Origin: an uncultured Planctomycetaceae bacterium
GTDB lineage: Bacteria > Planctomycetota > Planctomycetia > Pirellulales > Pirellulaceae
Assembly: GCA_903863885.1 (NCBI GenBank)
Contig: CAIPEB010000608.1
Span: forward strand, 1-64,000
DNA: 64,000 nucleotides
Direction of reading: 5' to 3'
The translations under genes were made by a program, and so were the position numbers. How positions within the stretch are numbered: the first letter of the stretch is position 1; each line of letters begins with the position of its first letter. Below are positions 35,128 through 46,400 of this stretch, piece after piece. Under the pieces are notes generated by a model. The model was not told the origin of the DNA, searched no databases, and saw only the letters and a program-made list of their open reading frames with translations.

Positions 35128-37389
35128 TTATGTCCGGATCACTTTCAACAGCAGCGGCAGGACCAGCAGGTTCCCCGCCAGGCCGCCGATCAGCGCAACG
35201 TCCGCGAGAATGCTGAAATGAACGGTCGGAATGAAGTTCGACAACGCCAATGCGGCGAAGCCGACGACCAGCGCGAGATTTGAAAAGACCATGGCGCTGC
35301 CGACGCGGCGGTGCGTCGCGTGCAAGGCCTCGTCGAACGGTACCCCCGCCAGACGTTCCTGTCTGAAGCGGTAGAGGTAATGGATGCTGAATCCGACGGA
35401 AATGCCCACAGACACCGAAGCGATCATCGGTGTGCCCATGTCGATCGGCAGGCCGAGCCAGCCCATTGCGCCGAGAACCATGAGGATCGGGCCGAGTTTC
35501 GGGACAAGGCCCACGAATGCGAGTCGCACGCTCCGAAGCGCTATGCACATGATCAGGAACACACCCGCCGTAGCGCACAGCAGCGTGTTCAACTGATCGG
35601 ACATCAGGCTGTCGACCAAGTGGTTCAGCAGAGGATAGACGCCGGTGACTCGCACTCGCGCCGGCCTGCCCGGGCTGTCGAGAACCTCGTGGCCGATTCG
35701 TTCAACGGTGGCGATGAGCTGTTTCTTCACATCGGTGGGAGCCTGCTCGCGGGCTCGCAGCATCAGCCGCATCTGCCCTTCTTTCTTGTTCCAGAACGAC
35801 TGCACGAGGTCAGGCCGCTGCTCCTCGATCAGCCACAGCTTCGAAGCGAGACTGGCGTTTGGGCTCATCCAGCGACTGATCGTTCCTGTGAGCCCGACGT
35901 CGAAGAAGTCGATCGCATCGACGAGCCCCATCACTTTCGTCAGGTCAGGCGTAGCGCGCAGGCGTTTTTCAAGGTCGCGCAGGCGATCTGCCAATTCCGG
36001 AGTGAAACCGTCGGGCGCGTCGAAGACCAGTTCCATGGTCCCAACGCCGCCCACTCGCTGCTCGACGAAGTTGTATGCCTCGACCAATTCGCTCGATTGG
36101 CGGAAGTTACGCGTAAAGTCCGTTTCCGCGCGGATGCGGAAGATCCCGGCCACTGCAGCCACGAGCAGCAGGATGACGACGGCGGCCACTTGTCGCGGCC
36201 GCGCGAGACTCCACACCATCGTCGCTTCGAGCAGTCGTTCGATGTGCCGCTCGCCCGGGGCCGCAGCCGGATCGATCGGGCGACGGCCGAAAAGTACGAC
36301 GCCGGGGACAAGTGTTGCGGTCGCAACGAAAACGAGCGTCGAGGCCAGGGAGAGCATGATGGCGAAATGCCGCACCGGCACAACCGACGATACGAGCAGC
36401 GATGCGAATCCTGCGGCAGTCGCGAGGCTCGCCCACAGCACGGCCGGGCCCGCGGCAGTCATCGTGCGCATCAGGGCGTCGGCAACCTCCAGCCGTTCCC
36501 GCTCCTCGCGATATCTTGCCGTCACCTGAACGACGCTCGCCACGCCGATGACGGTAACCAACGCCGTGAGTGTCGCCGACACCATCGTGAGATGTGCTTC
36601 GACCAGCCAGAGAAAAGCCTTGGTCCAGATCAGCGTGATATGCACTACCGCCAGCGGCAGAATGACCCAACGGACTCGGCGGAAGAGAACTCCGATCACC
36701 GCCACCAGCGCGAGGGTCGATACCCAACTCAGCATGCGGCTGTCCTGGTCAACAAATTTCGCGGCGTCATGTGTCAGCGTCGGGCCACCGGCCGCCACTG
36801 TTTTGAAAGCGTTCTTCGACGCTCGCTCGCGGATACCGGCGATCAGCCGCCTTCGCTCCGCATCGTTACGCTCCGGATGAATCGTGATCGCAATGGCGGC
36901 CGTCTGTCCGTCCGCTCCCAGCAGAACGTCACGGTAGAGTTCGGATTTCAGCAGTCCGGCCCTGAGTTCTTCGCGTGAGAGATGTCGCCGGTCGACCAGC
37001 AATGGCAGCGGCGTAGGGTCCATCGGCGCGAGCGGCCATCTTGCATCTGCCAGGCTCGTGACCCGCTCGACACCCAATCCCTCCAATTCGCGAAACGAAT
37101 TCGAGAATCGCTGCAATCGCCGCAGGCCGTCCGCCGTAAGCAGATCCGGGTCCGTGTACGCTACGACGACAAGTTCCGCCCCGCCGAATAACCGGAGACC
37201 TTCCTGGTACGTCACAAGGACCGGATCGTCAGGCGGAAAGAGGCTGGTGATGGAGACCTCGAACTGCAACTGGCCCGCCGGCCAAACACCGGCCAGCGCC
37301 AGCAACAGCGTTCCCGCAAAAAGCGGCGTTCGCCAGCGGATGAACCATGCGGCGATGCGGTGTGTCAATGTGAGCGATTCGTCGTCCAT
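35128..37389 (-). CDS. MMPL/RND-superfamily membrane exporter
   Basis: This is a 753-aa protein with the 1+5 / 1+5 transmembrane layout of the family. A first helix near residues 18-38 is followed by a large periplasmic domain to about 210, five helices to about 400, then a second helix, periplasmic domain and helices to the end. FEVSITSLFPPDDP after TM1 and SVSVGISVGFSIHYLYRFRQE near 660 match the hopanoid/lipid MMPL (HpnN-like) group and SSD-type segments. Such proteins move lipids or hydrophobic compounds using the proton gradient. No lipid-synthesis genes adjoin, so the substrate is open. No adaptor gene is adjacent. Confidence 0.88.
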   Translation of the reverse strand: MDDESLTLTHRIAAWFIRWRTPLFAGTLLLALAGVWPAGQLQFEVSITSLFPPDDPVLVTYQEGLRLFGGAELVVVAYTDPDLLTADGLRRLQRFSNSFRELEGLGVERVTSLADARWPLAPMDPTPLPLLVDRRHLSREELRAGLLKSELYRDVLLGADGQTAAIAITIHPERNDAERRRLIAGIRERASKNAFKTVAAGGPTLTHDAAKFVDQDSRMLSWVSTLALVAVIGVLFRRVRWVILPLAVVHITLIWTKAFLWLVEAHLTMVSATLTALVTVIGVASVVQVTARYREERERLEVADALMRTMTAAGPAVLWASLATAAGFASLLVSSVVPVRHFAIMLSLASTLVFVATATLVPGVVLFGRRPIDPAAAPGERHIERLLEATMVWSLARPRQVAAVVILLLVAAVAGIFRIRAETDFTRNFRQSSELVEAYNFVEQRVGGVGTMELVFDAPDGFTPELADRLRDLEKRLRATPDLTKVMGLVDAIDFFDVGLTGTISRWMSPNASLASKLWLIEEQRPDLVQSFWNKKEGQMRLMLRAREQAPTDVKKQLIATVERIGHEVLDSPGRPARVRVTGVYPLLNHLVDSLMSDQLNTLLCATAGVFLIMCIALRSVRLAFVGLVPKLGPILMVLGAMGWLGLPIDMGTPMIASVSVGISVGFSIHYLYRFRQERLAGVPFDEALHATHRRVGSAMVFSNLALVVGFAALALSNFIPTVHFSILADVALIGGLAGNLLVLPLLLKVIRT

Positions 37390-37540
37390 GTCGCATCATG
37401 CGGCGTTTGGAAGGTCCTTACACACGCATTCGTTGCACATCCAATCAACCCGATGAGCGGTTCGAATGCAGGGAATTCCTCTCACGGAGCCATCGAGTTC
37501 ACGGAGGGTGTTTTCTTAAATCAGATCGCTCCGTGCTCCC

Positions 37541-37557
37541 TGCGCCTCTGTGAGAGC
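37541..37557 (+). repeat. 17-nt dispersed repeat, copy 2
   Basis: This is identical to 28635-28651. It lies between the RND exporter and the zinc-ribbon gene, within a stretch rich in CACGGAG/CTCTGTG-type words (about 37480-37560). Function unknown. Confidence 0.5.
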
Positions 37558-37601
37558 ACGACGTGTTTCCGCACGTGTTTCGTTCGATTCCCGACTGTCC
37601 G

Positions 37602-38483
37602 TCAACGGAACGAAACCGTTTCCGTGAGTCTTGCGCCGCTTGTGGTCTCGATTCCTGTGCGGAACGGGCCCTGTTCCGGCTTGAATTCCAGTATGAATTG
37701 TTGCAGAGTTCCGCGCGGCTCCAATCGAACACCCAGTCTATTCTTCTGGCCCTGCGCCGACTCGACAACCCACACGTATTCCGTCGCAGGGTCGGGTTGG
37801 CCGCGCACAAATTCATAGTCGACGCTGAATCCCGTCGCAGTACCGGTGGGCAGCGATTGCGGCAGGGCCGTTGCGGCCGAAAGCTTAATCGAGATCGGCC
37901 CTGACGGTGTCGCAGATGGCGCCGGCGGAACCGATGGGGATGGAACGGACGTGGCCGGATTGAACGGGGATGAACCAGACGGTTGACCGGGCGTGCCCGG
38001 AAATGGCCCGGCCGGCATCGATGGCGGCCCCATGAAAACGGGCTGGCCGCTCGGCGGCTCCACCTTGGGTGCGGCAAAGAAGACTTGCGGAGGCGCAGGT
38101 CCGCCGTTCTGCTCGGGCGCCGAGGTTCCGGTCCAGAAACTCGAAACGAAGATCGCAATTACCACCAGAAACACAACGGCGCCGGCTCCGCACATCGCGA
38201 AGATCAGCCCTCGGCTTAATCCCGGCGACGATGACTGGCTCGGCGCGAAGGCGGGCAAACTGTTCTGGCCCCAATGATCGCCGGCCATCAGCGTCGGCTG
38301 GGGTGCAAACGCTTCAAGCTGCGCAAATCCGCCTTGGCCTGCCGGTCCGCCAGTCAAAGATCGAGCATCGGCGGACGGGATTTCCAACGGCTGGGCACAA
38401 CTCGGACAACTCACGCGTTTTCCGGCCAACTCGTCGATGGCCGAGAATTTCTGGCCGCAGCGGCAACTCACGATGATCGGCAT
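37602..38483 (-). CDS. Zinc-ribbon single-pass membrane protein of unknown function
   Basis: The frame extends to 38510, but ATG 38483 (MPIIVSC) is the natural start, because the ribbon C-x-C...C-x-x-C begins immediately. The product is 293 aa. It has an N-terminal CRCGQKF / CPSC ribbon (about residues 7-35), a linker, one transmembrane helix at about 90-115, a Pro/Gly/Ser-rich stretch (about 125-205) and a C-terminal beta-rich domain of about 90 residues. Ribbon plus TM proteins with variable tails are frequent in planctomycetes. The role is unknown. Confidence 0.72.
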   Translation of the reverse strand: MPIIVSCRCGQKFSAIDELAGKRVSCPSCAQPLEIPSADARSLTGGPAGQGGFAQLEAFAPQPTLMAGDHWGQNSLPAFAPSQSSSPGLSRGLIFAMCGAGAVVFLVVIAIFVSSFWTGTSAPEQNGGPAPPQVFFAAPKVEPPSGQPVFMGPPSMPAGPFPGTPGQPSGSSPFNPATSVPSPSVPPAPSATPSGPISIKLSAATALPQSLPTGTATGFSVDYEFVRGQPDPATEYVWVVESAQGQKNRLGVRLEPRGTLQQFILEFKPEQGPFRTGIETTSGARLTETVSFR

Positions 38484-38684
38484 ATTCCTGACCTGTGACA
38501 AACGGTTCACGTCGAAAGAGCCACCTGCCCGGGACCATCAGCTGGTCTATGCGGTTTCCATCAAGCCACCGCCAGCACGATTTGCGCCGGCGACTGGCTC
38601 ACCGGTATTCTAACAGCTAATCTGTCGGGCGTTGTGCAAGCGAGTCTGCAGCACGCCCGCTTCGGCAGCAAACGGAGTTGATCG

Positions 38685-39050
38685 GTGCAATTCAGCCTGC
38701 GCGCGCTATTGATCGTCGTCACATTCGCCGCGATTTACTGCGGAGTGTTGTTCGGTTTGCCCGCCTCGAACAGCGTTTTCGTTCTTGCCGGGCTTTCCGG
38801 CATCCTTCCGGGGATCATCGTCGGCGGCATCGTCTACTCGCGATCGCAGTGGCGAGCGTTCTGGGTCGGCTGCGCCGCGGGGGGCGTCGCTGTCGGTTTC
38901 TTTCTTGGTCTGCAGGTGTTTCTCCCTTCGTATGCCGGCGGCAACGACACGAAGTATCTCTTGTACGGCATGGCGATTTGGCACAGTCTCATTCTGCTCA
39001 ACGGCATGGTTGTCGCGGCTATAAGCTGGAGGTTAGCAAGGACGCTCTGA
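38685..39050 (+). CDS. Small four-helix membrane protein (FSLR-type N-terminus)
   Basis: This is a 121-aa protein with a GTG start at 38685, preceded by GGAG at about nine bases. MQFSLRALLIVVT at the N-terminus is a recurrent planctomycete start of small membrane proteins. About four hydrophobic helices (residues 5-25, 30-52, 60-80, 95-115) fill the protein. No catalytic motif is visible; function unknown. Confidence 0.72.
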   Translation: MQFSLRALLIVVTFAAIYCGVLFGLPASNSVFVLAGLSGILPGIIVGGIVYSRSQWRAFWVGCAAGGVAVGFFLGLQVFLPSYAGGNDTKYLLYGMAIWHSLILLNGMVVAAISWRLARTL

Positions 39051-39357
39051 ATCGAGCCCGCCCTGCAGGCGGCCTGTTGCGAGATAGTGTGTTGGAATAA
39101 CGAAAGGATCCGTGTTTTATCCGTGCCAATCTGCGGGTTCCTTATCCTCCAGACTCTGGGACTTTGCCGCACGAGCTTCGGTCGAATCAAACCAGCCTGA
39201 ATCCGCGACGACACTGACAGGCTGGCCTTTCCCGCTGGATTGCGTTGATTCCAGGCAATGCTTGCGAGTTTCGTGCCTCCCAGACTGCCTGCCTTGCCTG
39301 GTCGCTCTTGCTGCAATCGGACAGTTCTACTAGCATCCGCGCGACCAACGTCAACTC

Positions 39358-42300
39358 TTGTGTCGGGTACGGAGCTATTGTGCGAACTCACCTTTGCAAC
39401 CGCTGAGCAAGATTGTGGAACTATCGCTGCCCAAGCACTTTTGCGCCGGCACGCGGGTGCTGGCCGCACTGCTGGCTATAGTCGCCAGCGCGTCCAGGTT
39501 CAGTGCGAGCGGAGCCGAGACGGCGTCGCCGGCGAGCACCTCGTCGCACGAGTATCAGGTCTACCCGCTGGCGCACGCGTCGGCTGATGAAGCCGAGAAG
39601 TTGCTGACAACGACGCTTTCGCAGGTGGGTGAACCGAGCCATGTGGTGGCCGACACAAAAGCCAACCAGGTTCTGGTGCAGGGGTCGCCGCGGGCGCAGC
39701 AACTGGCTCGGCAACTCTTGAGCACACTCGACAAATCCCCGGCAGCTCCGGCCGAAAGCGGCGAGGAGTCTGTGCTGCGAAAGTACACGGTGCCGGATGT
39801 TCAGGCCTCGCGGCAGCAGCTGCGAGCGGTCTATTCCGACGAATCACGGGTGCGACTGGCGACCGATCCGAACACGGGCCAGTTGATCGTGGTGGCTTCC
39901 CCCGAGCTGCAGAAACGAATTGCGGAAATCCTCACTCGCGGCCGCGCGGAAGGCTCGTCTCTGCAAAGTCCGGGGCAGAGTGCAGCCGTGCGTCGCGCGG
40001 CATCGCCGGCTGCCGATAAATTGGCTTCGAGGAAAACTGAGACGACGGCGCAGCCTGAGCCACCCGTCGAGTTGACAGTTCGTCTTGCGCATACGCGAGT
40101 GCCGAGTCTGGAATCATCGCTGCTGAAGACCCTCGGGTCGCGCTTGGAGCCGCTTCCTGCTGCGAAGAACTCTCCGATCACGAGCTATCGTCTGCAAAAT
40201 GCGGGTGTCGCAGCGGCAGAATTGTCTTTCGATGAACGGGGCAATGCAGTCGTCGTGAAAGGGCCCGGCGAACTGGCCCGCCAATTGACTCGGCTCGTGC
40301 AGGCCATGGACACGACGGACGACACTCGCGACCGAACGACGCGAATCATCCCGTTTCGCACGGCCGACCCTCGCAAAGTCAAGCAGGCGCTGGATGCATA
40401 CATGGGGCAAGGCGTTCCGGAGAGCACGGACGCATCGGACGAGGACGCGAAGGCAATACCGGCCAAGGGATCGTCGTCCCAGTCTGCCCTGCCGAGCGGT
40501 CAGAAACGCACTGCTCATCCCAGCAACGGGATCGGGCTGGTGGGTTACATTTTCGAGGCGGCGCCGGCGGATGGTGGCCCGGCAGCGGCCGAACCGGCTG
40601 GTTTGCCCGATGGTCGCAGCGAAGAGAATACTCAAAAAGAGCAACTCCGTGCGCTTGGGATAGACGTTGACGTCGAGACCTTGCCGGATCTCGATATCGT
40701 CATTCTCCGAGGCCGCGATCGGGATGTCGAGGAATTGTCGCGCATCATCGATGAGTTGGAGCGGTTGAGCGCCGAGTCGGAGCCGGAGATCGTGGTGGTT
40801 CCGCTGCGGCACGTGCGCGGGTCGGCTCTGACCGGGATCATCACGCAGATCAGCCCGACGCTTGTGGGACCGCGTCAGGGCCGCGTCCTTGTGACCTCCC
40901 TGGAAAAACCCAATTCGCTGCTGCTCATCGGCTGGGGGGAGGCACTGCAGACGATCAGGAAGTTAATCCGCAAGCTGGATCAGCCGGTCTCCCCCGAATC
41001 GCAGCTGCAGGTGTTTGTGCTCGAAAATGCCCGCCCCGAGCAGCTCGCCGCGATCCTGACGCAGTTCTTTGCCGCGAGGCAGGGGCTGGGAACTCAAGTG
41101 AACGTCGTGCCTGATCCTCGTTCGGACTCGTTGATCGTCCACGCCTCGCCTCGCGATATGGAGGAAATCGGCCTGCTGATCAAGAAACTGGACACCGAGC
41201 CGGCAAAGGTCAATCAGGCGAAGATTTTCAAACTCAGCAACGCGATGTCCGACGACGTCGCGCAGACTTTACGAACCGCGATCACGGCCGCCGGCCGAGG
41301 CCCCGACGCCCGCCGGTCCGGAATCCTCGAGTTTTTGGCCGTCGATGGCGAAAGCAGGCGTTTGATCCGATCCGGTCTGCTGACCAGTGTGGAGATCACT
41401 TCGAACCCGCGGAATAACACCCTGCTGGTGATTGCGCCGCCCGAAAGCCTGGATCTGCTGGAAGCGTTGATTTCGCAACTCGACACCGGCATCGCCACCG
41501 CTCAGATCAAGGTGTTCCGCGTTGTAAATGCGGATGCGAACAACATGGTCGCGATGCTGCGGTCGATCTTCCCGGCCGACTCGGGTGCGGTGCAGGGTCC
41601 CGCGCTGTCCGGTGCCGAGGGCGAGACCTCGCTGGTGCCGCTGCGGTTCTCCGTGGACACCCGCTCGAACAGCATCATCGCGACGGGCAGCGAAGGAGAC
41701 TTGCGGATCATCGAGGCCCTGCTGCTGCGGCTTGATGAACGCGGGTTGAACGATCGCCAGAACCAGGTATTCCGACTCAAGAATGCGCCCGCACTCGATG
41801 TCGCCAATGCGATCAACGAGTTCTTGCGCAGCGAGCGAATCGTGAAACAGGCCGCCCCTGGAGTGTCAAGTCCGTTCGAGCAAATCGAGCGGGAGGTGGT
41901 CGTGGTTCCCGAACCGATCAGCAACAGTCTGCTGCTCAGTTCAACGCCGCGGTTTTTCGACGAGATCAAACAGCTGATCACCAAGCTCGACGAGGAACCG
42001 GCGCAGGTGATGATCCAGGTGCTCATCGCCGAAGTGCAACTGGACAATGCACACGAGTTCGGTGTCGAAATGGGACTGCAGGATTCGGTACTTTTCGACC
42101 GCAGCCTGCTGGGGGATCTACAGACCACGACGAACACGCAGCAATTCAGCACGCCGGCGGGCATTCTGACCGCAACCAACGAAATCATACAGGCGGCCAC
42201 CAACACGCCGGGTTACAACTTCAACGGCACGAATCCCGTATTGCCCAACAGCGCGAGCGAGAGATCCCTGGCGACGTCCGCCAACGTGGCGCCGCAGGCT

Positions 42301-43359
42301 CTCTCAAACTTCGCACTCGGCCGGATGAGCAACGAACTCGGGTTCGGCGGATTGGTGCTGTCGGCCAGCAGCGAGAGCGTGAGCATGCTGCTTCGCGCAC
42401 TGCAGGAAAACCGACGCGCCGAAATCCTCAGCCGGCCGCAGGTCCGCACGCTCGACAATCAGCCCGCCTTCATCCAGATCGGCGAACGCGTGCCCCGCGT
42501 CATCCAATCCACAATCACCACCGGCGGGACGATCACCAACTCGATCGATCTCGAGAACGTCGGCATGATTCTCGGTGTGACGCCGCGAATCAGCCCGGCG
42601 GGCATGGTGGTCATGGAAATCGACGCCGAAAAATCGGAACTCGGCCGCGAAGCCGAAGGTGTGCCGATCGCCATCTCGGCCAGCGGCGGTACGATTCGGG
42701 CGCCGATTGTAAGGACGACCGTGGCCGAAGCAACGGTCAGCGCTCTTGACGGAGAGACGATCATCCTCGGCGGGTTGATCACCAAATCCACGTCGACGCT
42801 GCAGCGAAAGGTGCCGTACCTGGCCGAAATCCCGCTGGTCGGACAACTCTTCCGCTACGACTCCGAAACGGGCGTCAAGAAGGAACTGCTCATCATTCTC
42901 ACGCCGCACATCATCCGCAACTCGGAGGACAGTGACCGAATCACCCAGTTGGAGACCGCTCGCATCAGCTGGTGCTGCGCCGACGTGCACGCAATTCACG
43001 GCGTAGCCGGACTGTGCAACGTTACGGACTGCCCCGCCTGCGCCGCGGAAATTCCGGCGCTTTATCCGGACTTTGATCCGCGGGGAATCCGGCCGAACAT
43101 GTCACCCAACCAAACCGAACCGGACGCTCCGCAGTTCGAGCAGGTTCCTGCTCAGCCCACACCCGTTCCACCGCAGCGTCAGCCCGTTCCGCCACAGCCC
43201 ATCCCGCCGCAGCCCATCCCGCCACAAGCGGCAGCACCGGTTCCTGCAGCACCGCCCGCATCGCCGGGCATGCTCGCGCCGCAGCCTGCCGCATCAGGCA
43301 GCGCTGCCACAGGGAATGCGGCCACGCCCGATGCGCGGTGGCTCAATCCCGCGCCGTAA
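39358..43359 (+). CDS. Secretin (GspD-like) with about nine N-domain repeats
   Basis: The frame opens at TTG 39358. GTG 39415, just before a basic-hydrophobic signal segment, is an equally plausible start, so the N-terminus is unresolved. From the first start it is 1333 aa, about twice a typical GspD. About nine KH-like N-domain repeats are seen, each ending in a (L)LxKLD-like helix (about residues 60-880). The secretin beta-domain (about 882-1190) includes SRPQVRTLDNQPAFIQIGER, VGMILGVTPRIS and VPYLAEIPLVGQLF. A Cys-containing segment and a Pro/Gln-rich tail follow (about 1190-1333). Secretins form the outer-membrane gate of type II secretion and type IV pili. No other gsp gene is in the window. 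Confidence 0.9.
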   Translation: MCRVRSYCANSPLQPLSKIVELSLPKHFCAGTRVLAALLAIVASASRFSASGAETASPASTSSHEYQVYPLAHASADEAEKLLTTTLSQVGEPSHVVADTKANQVLVQGSPRAQQLARQLLSTLDKSPAAPAESGEESVLRKYTVPDVQASRQQLRAVYSDESRVRLATDPNTGQLIVVASPELQKRIAEILTRGRAEGSSLQSPGQSAAVRRAASPAADKLASRKTETTAQPEPPVELTVRLAHTRVPSLESSLLKTLGSRLEPLPAAKNSPITSYRLQNAGVAAAELSFDERGNAVVVKGPGELARQLTRLVQAMDTTDDTRDRTTRIIPFRTADPRKVKQALDAYMGQGVPESTDASDEDAKAIPAKGSSSQSALPSGQKRTAHPSNGIGLVGYIFEAAPADGGPAAAEPAGLPDGRSEENTQKEQLRALGIDVDVETLPDLDIVILRGRDRDVEELSRIIDELERLSAESEPEIVVVPLRHVRGSALTGIITQISPTLVGPRQGRVLVTSLEKPNSLLLIGWGEALQTIRKLIRKLDQPVSPESQLQVFVLENARPEQLAAILTQFFAARQGLGTQVNVVPDPRSDSLIVHASPRDMEEIGLLIKKLDTEPAKVNQAKIFKLSNAMSDDVAQTLRTAITAAGRGPDARRSGILEFLAVDGESRRLIRSGLLTSVEITSNPRNNTLLVIAPPESLDLLEALISQLDTGIATAQIKVFRVVNADANNMVAMLRSIFPADSGAVQGPALSGAEGETSLVPLRFSVDTRSNSIIATGSEGDLRIIEALLLRLDERGLNDRQNQVFRLKNAPALDVANAINEFLRSERIVKQAAPGVSSPFEQIEREVVVVPEPISNSLLLSSTPRFFDEIKQLITKLDEEPAQVMIQVLIAEVQLDNAHEFGVEMGLQDSVLFDRSLLGDLQTTTNTQQFSTPAGILTATNEIIQAATNTPGYNFNGTNPVLPNSASERSLATSANVAPQALSNFALGRMSNELGFGGLVLSASSESVSMLLRALQENRRAEILSRPQVRTLDNQPAFIQIGERVPRVIQSTITTGGTITNSIDLENVGMILGVTPRISPAGMVVMEIDAEKSELGREAEGVPIAISASGGTIRAPIVRTTVAEATVSALDGETIILGGLITKSTSTLQRKVPYLAEIPLVGQLFRYDSETGVKKELLIILTPHIIRNSEDSDRITQLETARISWCCADVHAIHGVAGLCNVTDCPACAAEIPALYPDFDPRGIRPNMSPNQTEPDAPQFEQVPAQPTPVPPQRQPVPPQPIPPQPIPPQAAAPVPAAPPASPGMLAPQPAASGSAATGNAATPDARWLNPAP

Positions 43360-43371
43360 TTCTGCGCTTTG

Positions 43372-43391
43372 CCTCTACTGTGCGTTAGAGG
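43372..43391. terminator. Weak convergent hairpin after the secretin gene
   Basis: CCTCTA and TAGAGG form a 6-bp inverted repeat with an 8-base loop 12 bases after the secretin stop. There is no T-run, so termination is only suggested by position between convergent genes. Confidence 0.25.
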
Positions 43392-43460
43392 AATTCGAGG
43401 CGGGACGCCGTCGTTGCGATTCAGAAAACGCGATGGAACAGCACGAGAAAAGCCATGATC

Positions 43461-46400
43461 TCATTTCCGCAATTGTTCGATAGCTTCGGCGACTCGTTCG
43501 CGAGCTGCGAATACGCGATCCGGGTCGGGCAGGATGCGCGTCGAGTAACGTCCGCCGGCGTTGGGAATCGTCACGAGTTCCTGTGCGAAATCCATGGCCT
43601 TCTGCGCGGACGTGGTGTCTTTGCCGGCTGCCCGGGCCTTGTCGATCAGGTGGCGGAGCAGATAGAGGTATTCATAATCCTCGCATCCCTCGCGAGCCTG
43701 TTCGAGGCGAATGGATGTAACCGGGCCGTCGTGGCCGATCGTCGCACCGGGATATGCGAGGAAACCGTCGCCGTTGGGGTAACGCACGTAGTATGAATTT
43801 TCGGGCGTGTCGCTCTGGAAAATGTAACTGTGCCAGCCCCATTTGTAAGGATCATAGGTCAGCCAGTTGATCCCCCAGAACTCATATGCCTCGGCACCGT
43901 ACTTGAAACAGTACGCCGGCAGCAGACGCTCGACGGCGCAATACGGCGTGTCGGTGCACATCTGGCCATCGGTGGTCCACCGGACACGGTCCCCGGCCGC
44001 TTTGCGTTTCGCGATCAATTCCGGTGCAACAATGCCGTAATGTCCGATCCCCCAGCAGTTGAGGTACCCGTCCCATTCCGGCACGTGGGCCCACGTGCTG
44101 CAGTAGATGAATATCGCGGGGTCCACCTCGTGGATCATCTCGCACAGGGCCTTCATCTGGGTGATGATTTCTTTCTCGCGATAGAACGGCTCGTCGGAGA
44201 TATACAGCACGCACTTCTTGTCCCAGCCCCGTGACTTCAGGTGGTCCCAGTAGGTTTTGAGAACCGCCTGATAAGCCCGCTTGAATTCCGGGCGGAGTTT
44301 GCCGCGATCCGCGCCAGGGTACGGGTACTTGCCCTCATAAGGCTTTTCGCCGAACTTCTCCGACGGCGGAAATCCCCAGCCGAACAGGTAGAAGTCCCCC
44401 GGCGTGTAGAACTGAGGCAGGCCGAGTTCGTCGAGTGCATATTCGGCTGCCTTGTCGAAAGCCGTGAAATCGGCGACGACCTTTCCGTTCTCGTATCGCA
44501 ATTGAGGCGTCGGGTGTACCGTATCGGGGCAGACGCGGCGGTCCGCCATGAACTTGAGAAAGTCCCGCTGCGCCTGCTCCGGCGACTTGCCGGGGATGTT
44601 CCATCGGCCATCCATGCGGAGGTCGTAGACCGCTCCGACATGATTTTCACGAGGCAGCTCGAAATCCCAGACATGGACGGTGAAGGGAACACGGCCGATC
44701 TCGGTGCCGGACGCAACGAATCTCGCAACGCCCCGGTAATCGCCGGGGGCCGTATCCGCCGCGGTCTTTATCGTGATCCACACAGGCTGGGTTATGCCCG
44801 CTCGTAATTCGAATCGGTCGCGGGGCAACAGCGGATCGGGCCAGTAACCGGCCCAGCCGTCGCATGCCGGCGGCGACGTCGGGTACTTGCGGACCCAGGC
44901 CGCCGTCTTTGTGCTGTAGTAATTGGTCGGATAATCGACAGGCACATAACCGACGGCTCCTATCTCGAATTTGTTCAGCATCTTGCCTGCCCCGTTGCGC
45001 GGAGCGTCCACTTCGACCCGCACTTCGGGGAAAGCCCGATCCGATCGGACTGCAAGCTGCAGCGGTTCAAATTCTCCGCGAGCCATGCGGATGCTGGTCT
45101 TTGCCGCGGTCTGCGCCGGAACGTCGTCCTGAAATACCTTGACGATCGAGTTGACCTGCCAGACCTGGAAACCGCGGTTGGCCGTTGTGTCGCGGGTCTC
45201 CATGCGGCCGATCTGCGCAGAACACACTTCGACGAGCAATGCTCCGTCATGCCATGCCGTGCCCGTGGAATTCATCGTCAGGTGAAGCTGGAAATTCGCA
45301 ATGTCGCGCGGCATCGTGAAGAGTCCGGAGATCAGCGTCCAATCCGTCGTGCCGTCGATTGCAGGGCCCGCGCCGGTCATTCCGGCGCTTTCACACAACC
45401 CGCCTGCCGCGTTGCGAAAGTGTGCGTGCAGTTGCAGGCCGCCCTTGAGCTGTTCGCACTTGACCCACGCGGCAAAGAGATACGACCTGTCGGGTTCGAC
45501 CCGCACGTCCTGCCGCCAACCGAACCACGACGACTGTGCGTCCTGCGGGATACTGATGCGTGCACTGCGGCGGCCAAACAACCCGGGCTCAACCAGGTCC
45601 ATGCGACTGTTCGCCGGACGCTCGCCCGCCGCGCCGCCCGACCAGCCTTCGGGCAACGAGTCGCCGGATTCGAAGCTTGGGTTGCGCACGAGGTTGATCG
45701 GACTGGCAAGCAGGCTTTCGTAGCCGGGGCCGCCCGCCATCTTCTGTCTTGCAGTCGAATCGCCCGGCAGTGCCGGGTTCAATGCGTTGGTGGTAAACGC
45801 GTCGCCGGTCGATGTTGGGACCGGAGAACTCGTTTCAGCGAGATACAGATAATACACATTGACTGTATGCGGCGGTATCGACGCGCCTTCGATGAGAAGC
45901 AGGTCGCCAAGCTGATAGGATTTCACGGCGCGTCCGTCGAGCACCGCGACGAGTCGATCGCGATCAGCTCTGCCGCGCAACCGCGCGAGTACTCCGGCGA
46001 GGTCAACCGATATCAGTCCAGTGGCAGCCTGGGCGTCGCCGTAGTTGGCGACACGAACAGGAACGCGATAGTTCCAGGCCTTGCCGCTGCCCGTCTTATC
46101 GCCATACCAAGCGGTATCTGCTCCGAACTGTGCAAGGGTCAGTTTTTCGCGTTGCCCGGCGGTTGCTGTCAGTCGGGCCGGGTCCTGACATTCGAGCGAT
46201 ACGTCGTCAAACCAGGCGCTGCCGGTCCCGTGCAGAACGGTGCCGAGATCGGCCCGGTCGGCCTCGGCCGGCGCGGTGAATTCGGCAACAACTTCCTTCC
46301 ACCCGTAGGTGCCCTCGCCGCCGGAAAGCATGGGCGACGCGAGCATGAAGTTCTTTTCGTTGCCGACATGGATGTACCAGCCCGCCATGCCCGTTACGTC

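Noticed and set aside
43360-43460. tRNA or small RNA gene between convergent genes
   Set aside because: No cloverleaf, T-loop GTTCGA or CCA end is present. The other long gaps were also scanned by eye without success.
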